A stretch of DNA of 64,000 bases from Blastobasis lacticolella (taxonomy: Eukaryota > Arthropoda > Insecta > Lepidoptera > Blastobasidae), in assembly GCA_905147135.1 (NCBI GenBank), contig LR990051.1, positions 563,001 to 627,000 of the forward strand, in the 5' to 3' direction. Under the pieces are notes generated by a model. That model was not told the origin of the DNA. It saw nothing but the letters and a program-made list of their open reading frames with translations, and made no database searches. The translations under genes were made by a program, and so were the position numbers. Positions 55,961-64,000 of the stretch are shown here, piece after piece; within the stretch, counting starts at the first letter, position 1, and every line of letters starts with the position of its first letter.

Positions 55961-56624
55961 TCATTGGTACAAAACGGCACTGGATTTCGAACCCTAATAC
56001 CTCGGATAACAAGTCGGACCCCCACTGATGCTCCATATCCAATACAATCATAAAAAATTTCGCAAAATGTAAATTGACCACAAACAAAAGCTACTTATTT
56101 AACCATATCCACACCAATCATGCTATTTTCCACGAAATATAAATTGCCCATAAACAAAAGCTTAATATAAATTGACCAAAAACTTATTTACAAGAACTCC
56201 CAATTACCAAAACTTAAACCAAACCGTTAATTACGTAACCGAAGCTAATTTACAAAACTCATCTAGAACGCATTACTCATTAAGCCTTACCTCATTGGCT
56301 CATAACATGCTCTCTTGAGTCACATCTGATGCTTGTAAAAAATCACTTTCTCCAATAGCCAAAGATAGTGGCCGAGGCATTCGTCACCGCGGACAGCAGC
56401 TGGTTATCTGCCAGTCCATTAAGCGTACAAATAGATACCATCCAAACCAGTTGCTTATTATACAATTAAATTATGGACCGGCAGTCTTTCCACGTGGGGA
56501 TTGCGCAGACCTCTCTTTTGACCGTCGGATCTGAGAGCTTTAGGTACCTAGTTCCAAAAACGAAGCGGCAGTTGTAATTGCTAATGTGACTATAGTAAAT
56601 ATCTATAGGTATACTTTATAATCT

Positions 56625-56775
56625 AAACTAGCGACCCCACTCCGGCTTCGCACGGGTTTTTTTCAATGTACATAATTATTATACGTACAAACCTTCCGGA
56701 AGAAACTTAAGGTGAAAACTTCATTAAAATCCGCTGCATAGTGTAGAAATGAAATACACATAGATACAGACAGAA
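56625..56775 (+). repeat. Dispersed repeat with CCGGCTTCGCACGGGTTTTT
   Basis: AACTAGCGACCCCACTCCGG, CGGAAGAAACTTAAGG and AAAATCCGCTGCATAGTGTA. A frequent insect interspersed repeat related in layout to 43924-44210. Confidence 0.6.
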
Positions 56776-57078
56776 TATTAAGGCATCCGTGAAATTTGGC
56801 AAGAAGCAATACCCAAGTAATACCAGTAATGCGTCACAAAAATAGTCACCAAAATTTTAAAATGTAGTTGGATGAGCAAATATTTCATACAAGTCATATA
56901 GGCGCTAGGTTCGTTTGTAACTTTGTAATGTGTTTATAGTATCAAAAAGCCCTCGTTTAAGCATCCATACTGACAGGCAACTACGGAACCCTACACTGCA
57001 CGTGGCCCAACTCAAATTGGTTGGTTTTTCTAAACCATTATTTTTATACTGTTAATAGTATGTACTATACCTGCACGT

Positions 57079-57395
57079 CGTAAGCCAGAGGTACCGGGTT
57101 CGAATCCCGCTGCGGCTTTGTACCAATGACTCTTTTCTGAGTTATGTACATTAGTTGAATACTAACCGATGCTCTTACGGTGAGGGAAAACATCGTGATG
57201 AAACCTGCAAATTCAGGCAATTGAATTTGTAACCATAATCCAATCTGGTCAGGTTTCCCCTGGTAGCAGGGTCACGGAGGTCAGATGGTAGTCGCCCCAC
57301 TGTAATTACCTGATCGTGGTCAAGGCGGACCCCGGGCCCTCGTTCTCGAGAGCACAACCGGGACAATAACGCCAAGATGATTATATTATTATTAT
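57079..57395 (+). mobile_element. SINE-A, 5'-truncated, with 16-bp near-perfect duplication
   Basis: Begins inside the tRNA head at CGTAAGCCAGAGGTACCGGG, keeps the B box GGTTCGAATCC, the whole body and the ATT-rich tail. Flanks TACTATACCTGCACGT (57063-57078) and TACTATATCTGCACGT (57396-57411) differ at one base. This is the best copy for defining the family 3' end: AAGGCGGACCCCGGGCCCTC, GAGAGCACAACCGGGACA, AACGCCAAGATGAT. The 166-codon minus-strand frame over it is a shadow. Confidence 0.9.
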
Positions 57396-57411
57396 TACTA
57401 TATCTGCACGT

Positions 57412-57535
57412 ACTGGGCATCCTCGCTCTATTGGCAGGATATGGCGCAGAATGGAAAAAGGTGGCGATCTCAGGTGTCGGAGGCCAAGATCGACTTTGAG
57501 TCGCTGAGCCAGCGCAGTAAGTAAGTAATAGTATG
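57412..57535 (+). pseudogene. Probable non-LTR retrotransposon C-terminal relic
   Basis: One frame gives NGKRWRSQVSEAKIDFESLS then QRSK and a stop followed by TAAGTAAG. I recall this R-W-R-S-..-S-E-A-K-..-F-..-S-L-S-Q end from moth retrotransposon translations, but cannot check it. The 154-codon minus-strand frame (57470-57934) overlaps and has no known domain. Confidence 0.35.
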
Positions 57536-58010
57536 TACAATCCAATCGAATAAAGTATCTGTTGCGCAAAGTACAACGTGTCGCCAGTTACTTGGAAGGA
57601 AGGGCTCCATAATCCAAAACTTCGTGTTTCGTTGCGCAAATGTGATGGTCTCTTGATAGTTACCTTCTTGCGCATGTCCGTTATTGTTTGCTTGATCGGT
57701 GTGTATTAAATTGATGGAGATATCAGTGGCACTCATGGGTAGGGCTGTTGTACTAGCACGGTATGGGGCAATGCCATGGTGTTGCCCAACAAAATGCATA
57801 ACTTGTACTTTTATACAAATTGTGGTCAGAATATTTGCAAATACTATGAGTAGGTGAACATTATCAAAAATGTATCTAATTATACTTGATATTATACATA
57901 TTGATATGATGAAACAGTAAACATAGTGTGACATATTTCAGAGAATTTTCGCTAATCCCGACAATGTTGTCGGGGTCGGATTCTGAGAGGAAGCAATGCC
58001 CAAAAAATTT

Positions 58011-58135
58011 TTATTTCTTATTTTTTTAACTCTTTATTGTACACAATAAAACACAAATGAAAAAGCACAACATAAACGACACAGCAGGCACTACTTATTT
58101 CTAGAAAGAAATTTCTTAAAACAGGCCAAGCGAGA
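58011..58135 (-). repeat. Rep-K tail, reverse and diverged
   Basis: TTTAACTCTTTATTGTACAC, AATAAAACACAAATG, GACACAGCAGGCACTACTTA and TTTCTTAAAACAGGCC correspond to the right arm of the 42041-42377 repeat. Confidence 0.6.
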
Positions 58136-58144
58136 TGTTATAAA

Positions 58145-58402
58145 AGAAACGCAGTATCACGTTTATTTCACGCATCACGCAAAAACTACTGAACGGATTT
58201 TCATTCGGGTTTGATAGTTTGGTACCCTGCAGCCCAGGGTACAATCTAAGCTATGGGGTAGGTAAACCAAAGACGCCGCTTGACCTCACAGTAGATCTAG
58301 CATTCACACAATACGGAGGTCATTTAAAATGGTAATGTGGGCAAAAGGTAAACTGTCATAAAAACTATTTCCACGCGGACGAAGTCGCGGGCAAAGGCTA
58401 GT
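58145..58402 (+). repeat. Rep-E copy, full length
   Basis: ACGCAAAAACTACTGAACGG, TTTGATAGTTTGGTACCCTG, GCTTGACCTCACAGTAG, GGTCATTTAAAATGGTAATG and GCGGACGAAGTCGCGGGCAA then AGGCTAGTTG. Confidence 0.75.
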
Positions 58403-58774
58403 TGTTTTGTATTTCTAAATATACAACAGTGCAAGTTCTACTTATTGTGTACCCTGCCAAACCCGATTAAGATCAGTTTTAAGCAGTTTAGCAGGTATTT
58501 TTAATTTGTGTACTTTAATTTTTTTATCTATACCAAAACGTTTTAGCTGTTATCTCATATACGGGTCATCCCTCTACGCACGACGCAGCGAGTTGCAATG
58601 CTACTGAGTTAATAGAGCATGAAATAAAGCAAGTGGACAAGGACGGCCTGCGGTCTGCGGCGGCCCACACTGAACACTGCACTCTCGCTGGTACCTACAT
58701 TTATGCGAAACAATAACTCAGCTAGAGCTTAATAACCTTACCGACAGACGATGGAAAATCTCTGACACTCACTC

Positions 58775-58895
58775 AAATAGGTATGATTATACACTATCGC
58801 AGTTATCATCACACGTTCCCATGACCGTGATGCATGCAAGTGCAACGATAAAACATCTTGCTACTCGTTAACCAAGGTGTGCGCAAAAAGCCCTA
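58775..58895 (+). repeat. Rep-F copy, diverged
   Basis: ACTATCGCAGTTATCATCAC, ACCGTGATGCATGCAAG and TTGCTACTCGTTAACCAAGG. The terminal CGGTAGGAAACCCGG is lost. Confidence 0.55.
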
Positions 58896-58899
58896 CACT

Positions 58900-59035
58900 T
58901 ATTATAAAATGTATATCTGCTGAAATATTTCTTAAACTACTAAACTGAATTTAATGAAATAAAGCAATGTGCACTATTTCGATGGAACTGGTTTTCAAAT
59001 AAAGAAAACCGCATCGACATTGGTCCATCCATTGG
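58900..59035 (+). repeat. Rep-D copy, truncated
   Basis: AACTACTAAACTGAATTTAA, AAAGAAAACCGCATCGACAT and TGGTCCATCCATTGG. Confidence 0.55.
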
Positions 59036-59439
59036 TTCTTTTTGCGTCGCGGATTAAAAATTACGCCTTGGAAACGAATCTGGGACCCTCAGCACAGCAG
59101 GCTGGTATGGTGACCGCTACGTAATAATTATTACCGAATTGTGTAAGATTAGAGATCAACAATAATTGGGACTCCAAAGATTTATTGAAAAAAAGAACAA
59201 AATTTAAAACCGTTCGACTCTAGGCAAGCTGTAAAAATAAGGCCTCTGGACGGACAGCTACTTAACATTAATATAAATTTTGTTAAGAAAATTAAAATCC
59301 ACATTTTCCTACATGATAAAGTTACGAAAACGGTAAACTTCTGCAAGTAGCACAACTCCCAGGAAAAGCGTTTTGCACACGCAACAAAACCAAACAAAAC
59401 GGCAAAGTAAACCGTATCCTTGTTCAGTGAATTAACGTC

Positions 59440-61540
59440 CGAGCTCGTTACCTACACGAGCGGAGCAACTCATGCGCAGATATCAGGCAATTAGTCGGAC
59501 CCAGTAATCGTTTTATCGGTACCGAAAGATGAAAGTGCCCGATATGGATTATCAGCTGCATCTAGGCACGGACCAGACGCGGCATTTCTACATGTCATAT
59601 TGCTGTCACTGAGATGGCACATCTGACTGTGGCAATGGTCGGTTTCGGATGCTCCGTCGCCGTTATCTATTTTTGGGCATTCATCTCGCTTCGAATGAGA
59701 ATCGTCCCGAACTTCCTCGACTCTGCCCCGAGGAATGTCAGGCGTTTCTAACGGTGCTCTATTTTTCTTTCCATTATTTTTTTTTTCGGGAGATCGGTAT
59801 CACCATTATCGTTCCTGCTGCGTTCATCTAAAGATTCGGTGACTGTGTAATAGTACGTCCAGTTTCCAATATGTTTCAAATATCAGAGGTATGCTATTAA
59901 TTATCTATTCAAAAACCCGACGCATATTACGATCCATTATCGTCATTACTTTCATTAACATCGCTTAAAATAAATTACTCTAGTATAATTCAGTTGTCAC
60001 GGCAATTCATTAGGCTGGTAGGTATGCCCCCGGCGAGTTATCGCTTATCTTCATCGCAATTTCGCCATGGCCGCCCCCCGATTGCATCTAAATGCTTTCA
60101 CTCGCCGGTCATCAATGCGATTCATTAAATTCAATAAGTGTCGTAATGCACACGAAAGGTCATTCGTTCTTGACCTCATTTGGGGAAAAATTGATTGATT
60201 CGGTGACATACCGACTCCAGAGCGGAGCTCCGTGCTTTCTTCATTTTGACAATATCAAGATCAGACAGTATGTCTGCGTCGCTTTGATCAATTGTAGCAG
60301 CGTGTGTTCTCAATTCCGGAATGTACCTTCCGATGTATCTCGTTAATCATAAGTGTTTAAGATCTTGTACTCTCAATGGAAAATCCAGAAGGTCACAACA
60401 ATAATTTTTATTTCACTTTCAGTCGACTTTCGTTTTTCCCCAACGAGTCTATGTACTTACTACATTGCTGCATTATTTCGTCTGATAACGTGCACGTGCA
60501 AGATTTGTTCACGTTCCCCTCTAATAAAGCAAACATCATAAGCCGAGATAGAGCCATAAATAGCTGACCGGCCGAGTATTATGTAGACTAAACATGATCT
60601 GGCCACGAGACGAGAGTAAGCTTGTAACTTCCAGTAACACACATAAACCCATAATCCTGGCTGGTATCACGAGGATCTCCGGCGGCGGATAGCGATCGCC
60701 CTCCCCTCCCTCGGCTCCCCCGCCCGCGGCCTGCGCCGGCGCCACTAGCCTGATCGAGGATCCGATTTATTGGCTATATCTCCCCATCGCCGGTACACCT
60801 GTACCCATTTAATACAGCCGTGGCGCATTGCGTACGCCTTGCGTAACCAAGCACCAATTACTTACAGCTCACGCGGCACCATTCATTTCTAAACTGTCTA
60901 CCGCGTACATTGTGCCAGTTTGTTTATTGTAGGCTTGCTCTTGAACTTGTACATCCACGTCTACGTCCACATCCGGTGGTTTCTCATTGTCGGCTTCCGT
61001 GGCGAAAATCTTAGCACTTGTCGCTTTCACGTGCTGGTGTGGTGTCACGTTTGATATGGTTGCGTTGGTTGGACGTTATCAGTCGATCGGACGTTAAACG
61101 ACGTGCAAGGCCGAGTCGTGCCAACTCTCTCCAGGAGCGTGTCCGATCAATATTAGTCCGACAAGGCGTTTGTCGGGGACACTGCTGGTGAAAATTACCA
61201 CTCGTTAGAGACATGCAAACAGGCTGCGATGTTTTAATTGTACGCACGAGCAAGAAAAGTATTCAACGTAAGCACGTGTGTAAGTGTGACTCTTGAACTA
61301 ATGTCTTTGTAGTTGTTTTTAGTTTTTAGACCAGGTACCTATCCTGCTCAGTGACAAATGTGCGGACAGTCCACTAGATGGTATGTGGTTGCCTAGACAA
61401 CATCTGGTAGGATTCATGTAATTTTTCAGTAATTTAGGGATAACCGCGACTACTAAGCAACACTCAACCCGTTGTTGCAACCCTGTTAAGCGGCGATTAA
61501 TAAATTTTTCTCAATTAGGCAGTCGCGCTACGCTTTTAAA
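59440..61540. promoter_or_regulatory. Single-copy block, partly GC-rich, possible regulatory DNA
   Basis: About 2 kb without any of this window's repeats. GC-rich patches (GCCATGGCCGCCCCCCGA near 60065, GGCCTGCGCCGGCGCC near 60728) alternate with homeodomain-like and GATA-like words (GAGTTATCGCTTATCTTC near 60036). No frame longer than 84 codons, no known domain. Lack of repeats over this length in such repeat-dense DNA suggests constraint, but this is inference. Confidence 0.25.
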
Positions 61541-61548
61541 AAAATCAT

Positions 61549-61852
61549 CTCGGCGCCCGGGGTCCGCCTTGACAATGATCTAGTACTTGGAAGATCAGAT
61601 ACTTAGTGTAGAGCGACCGCCATCTGATCTCCGTGAACCTGCTACCAGGGGAGCTGACCGGATTGGATCATGGTTGCATATTCAATCGCCTCAATGTGCA
61701 GGTTTCAATCACCGTAAGAGCATCGGTTAGCATTCAAGTAATGTACATAACTCAGAAAAGAGTAATTATTACATGCCTGCAGTGGGATTCGAATCCAGGA
61801 CCTCCGTACCGGCTTACGACTCGGACACCTTAACCACACGGACACCGACGCT
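61549..61852 (-). mobile_element. SINE-A, nearly full-length, reverse
   Basis: From the 3' end: GGCGCCCGGGGTCCGCCTTG, CATCTGATCTCCGTGAACCT, GGATTGGATCATGGTTGCAT, GTAAGAGCATCGGTTAGCAT, then the head with GGGATTCGAATCCAGGACCT and TTAACCACACGG. This copy retains both A- and B-box positions, though the A box is mutated. Confidence 0.85.
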
Positions 61853-61859
61853 CCGCTCT

Positions 61860-62420
61860 ATGCTATTAAAACTGTTACCTAACACTGGTCGCTGATTTTG
61901 GCGAATTGACAAATTTACGCTCCAGCGCGAATAGACAGCTCTTCTTTTTAGTAATTGAAAACAGAACATCAAAGTCCCCAAGCCTTTCATGCCAACGAAA
62001 CGGTGACATCACCTCACAACCTGCTCCATACTACACCTGCCCCATAAACTGCTCGGACGCAGCCCCGATCTCTGATCGAAGAAAGTGTTACGTTACCAGC
62101 TTTAGAGCTCCTGACGGCAATAGATCAAGGTAATTGGGTCTGTCGTCCCTCTACGGGCATCCGGTAATAAGCTAATAAAATGTCCACATAGCGCTGGTAA
62201 GCTGTAAAAGTCTTGTTGCTGGTCGCTGTGATGGTGTTTATGAAGATAGCACTGCGTAGAAAGTGTTCCCTTTGGCGTTAGTGGCTTCGGGTGTGTCTAC
62301 TTTGTGGGTAATATGTAATGTAAGTACGTATGACCATATTGGCGCCTCGGCTAGCCGTGTAACAGTTAATGCGCGTTGTGCAAGTTTTATCGGACACGTA
62401 AGTTTGAGTAGTGCGTAGTT
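61860..62420. other. Stretch without recognised features
   Basis: Short open frames on both strands show no known domain and no repeats of the window are seen. Confidence 0.4.
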
Positions 62421-62424
62421 TTGA

Positions 62425-62600
62425 ACCTCCGAAAGAGGTGTTAAGTTTTAAGTGTGTATTTCTGGCTCTGTGTGTCTGGGGCATCGTAGCTCTGGAACGG
62501 ATAGGTCAGACAGATTTAATGCGGTTTTTTTATTCGAAAGCTAATTTAATCGAGATGTTCCTTAGTTTGTATCATTTAAATCGGTTTAGTAGTTTATGAA
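62425..62600 (-). repeat. Rep-D copy, reverse
   Basis: CCTCCGAAAGAGGTGTTAAG, GGGGCATCGTAGCTCTGGAA, TTTAATGCGGTTTTTTTATT and AATCGAGATGTTCCTTAGTT. Confidence 0.7.
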
Positions 62601-62744
62601 AAATTTTGAGAATATGGAGGTATAATAACTAAGTATAAATATTTATCGGTTGGATGGAACCATAGATATTGGTGGCCACTTACTAATCACTATCTATATC
62701 AATAACCTCACTAACGAAAAACGTGGGATAACCCCTCACCAATT

Positions 62745-62840
62745 CTTCAATATTTCCGAAACTACTGAACGGATTTTAATAAAAGTTAAGCTAAACAAAG
62801 CTAAGGACCATCTCGATTAATCTTGTTTTAAATAAAGAAT
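62745..62840 (+). repeat. Rep-D copy, truncated
   Basis: AACTACTGAACGGATTTTAA, AAGCTAAGGACCATCTCGAT and AATCTTGTTTTAAATAAAG. Confidence 0.6.
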
Positions 62841-63109
62841 TCTTAATCGCATTTAAGCTTAAAATAAAATAAAATTTCGTAAAAAATTATGTAACATCTC
62901 ATTCTTAAATGTGTTTAATTTAGGGAAGGTCGGGTCGTGCCTATTCCCTAAGACGGTAGGCCTATGAGAGAGAAGCGTCTAAGGGGTAAGCTGACCACAT
63001 CGTACCACTTGCTACGGTCCTGACAGATCTCTCTCGCTTCTTCCACATTCGTCAACCCTGCCATACAAGCTCGTCGGTCTAGGGTGATCTGACCTTTCTT
63101 TCAAATAAG

Positions 63110-64000
63110 TATCACACCACATAGGGGAAAGTGGCCTAAGACGGGTAAGCGCTCGTACGCTGCCATGTCAATAAGTAGTGCCGACGGGTGCATGCTCCGA
63201 GAGTAGCCGAATATTGACGAGTTTCTATCCGTTTTGTTCGGGCACCAGAACCGCTTAATGGCGGACTGGTTAACCGAAAGTTTTCTTGGTACTTTTCTTT
63301 AAAAAAATTAAGATATGTGTTCCTTGATTAGTCGAAAACCTTTTTAATTAGCACATTGTTAATATTGCGCTTATATTTTAGCGCTATCTAACTTTAAATT
63401 AAGACCAAGAGTTTTTTTGGATTACCTTTCATTTTGAAGTCTTTAATTACTATACAAAAATATGTGCTATTGGGCAAGACCGGTATGGTTTTGTATGAAA
63501 AATGTAATACAAAATATATTAAATGCAGAACTTGTTATTTCAATCTTATTGTAAAAATAGCTCAATGGAGTATTATTTTGATCTACAGCTGTTGAGCTGT
63601 AGATCAAAATGTAGTGTTGACTTAATTACATAAATATAAAGTTTGATTTTGCTAGGTGATTGAGGTTTTTAAGTTTGAACATTTTAATAGTAAACATAAT
63701 GTTAAATGCTTACAGTCGAAATTATAAACTTTAGTCGGTAGGTACATTGTTTTTTTCTACTTGTTAGATTTTAAGTTTCATATAGGTACCTATCCTAAAA
63801 ATTAAGACGTCTACCAGTTTTGCCCAAATCAGATACCCGTTTTAGGCTCATATGCGGGCAAAACGGGTTTTTCTAGAGGTTCCTTATTTTTTCTATTTAT
63901 AAAATACTTGATAGAAAATGTTTTAAAATAGTGTTTTTTTTTTAAGTTTAATAAACACCCTATCTTATAAACTAAATCAAGCTAAGATATTCATCACATT
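63110..64000. repeat. Probable DNA-transposon-derived stretch running off the window
   Basis: ATAGGGGAAAGTGGCCTAAG with ACGGGTAAGCG at 63121-63152 looks like a terminal sequence. TGGGCAAGACCGGTATGG (63472), TTTTGCCCAAATC and GCGGGCAAAACGGG (63855) are recurrent GGGCAA-type words in both orientations. This layout recalls the 37241-38284 element but is not the same sequence. The second terminus would lie beyond the window. Confidence 0.35.
63575..63610. repeat. Perfect 16-bp hairpin with 4-nt loop
   Basis: ATTTTGATCTACAGCT (63575-63590) and its exact inverse (63595-63610) enclose GTTG. It lies near the middle of the AT-rich right-end stretch and could be a foldback centre. Confidence 0.8.

Noticed and set aside
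57175..57675. A 166-codon minus-strand frame
   Set aside because: It runs across an antisense SINE-A and its ATT-rich tail, including a poly-Asn stretch from the tail. Not a gene.
57470..57934. A 154-codon minus-strand frame starting with ATG
   Set aside because: No known domain, overlaps a likely retrotransposon relic and another frame, and has no splice or promoter context. Not called as a gene, though it could not be fully excluded.

Overview
The window looks like nuclear DNA of a moth or butterfly (Lepidoptera). It is non-coding and dense in transposable elements; I found no intact protein-coding gene, rRNA, functional tRNA or CRISPR array. The lepidopteran assignment is an inference from the many copies of repeats typical of that order: SINEs with tRNA-like heads (GGCCGAGTGGTTAAGG and GACCTGAGTGGTTCAG), the CACCTGGTGGTAAGTGACG and CACCTGATGGAAAG repeats, and repeats with CGACTTCGTTCGCGTGG ends. 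No bacterial gene organisation is visible. The open frames are short, often start at GTG or TTG, and many are translations of repeats. Repeat labels below (SINE-A, SINE-B, Rep-C to Rep-K) are local names defined in this answer, not database names.

Layout. 1-9,600: mostly single-copy sequence with SINE-B, SINE-A, Rep-I, Rep-H, a complete Rep-C copy with target-site duplications, an inverted Rep-F pair, and a GC-richer block at 6,490-7,330. 9,600-13,800: two decayed non-LTR reverse-transcriptase ends and a SINE split by a retrotransposon tail. 13,800-25,280: largely single-copy, with two more Rep-C copies, a 34-bp minisatellite and a MITE fragment. 25,288-30,448: a complete LTR-retrotransposon-like element with 488-bp LTRs that look identical, a TATA target duplication, no gag or pol frame, and a 15-bp minisatellite inside. 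30,449-38,300: repeats, a perfect 22-bp hairpin, a Harbinger-like MITE nested in another repeat, and a 1,044-bp element with terminal inverted repeats. 38,300-47,800: SINEs, a long tail-to-tail inverted repeat, a non-LTR RT relic, two MITE-G copies and two nested SINE insertions. 47,800-58,400: RTE relics, a CpG-rich island, a hAT-like element with a perfect 8-bp target duplication, and a SINE-A with a 16-bp near-perfect duplication. 58,400-64,000: single-copy sequence, a nearly complete SINE-A and repeat-derived sequence running to the window end.

How it fits together: these elements do not form a pathway. The window records several mobilisation routes. Target-primed retrotransposition is seen in SINE-A, SINE-B, Rep-C and the RTE and jockey-like relics. 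LTR retrotransposition produced a non-coding passenger element. Cut-and-paste transposition of non-autonomous elements is supported by 8-bp and 3-bp target duplications. Nesting gives relative ages: the Harbinger-like MITE is younger than its Rep-D host, one SINE-B is younger than its SINE-A host, and the LTR element is probably among the youngest insertions. The single-copy GC-richer blocks could be regulatory, but nothing in the sequence alone proves this.
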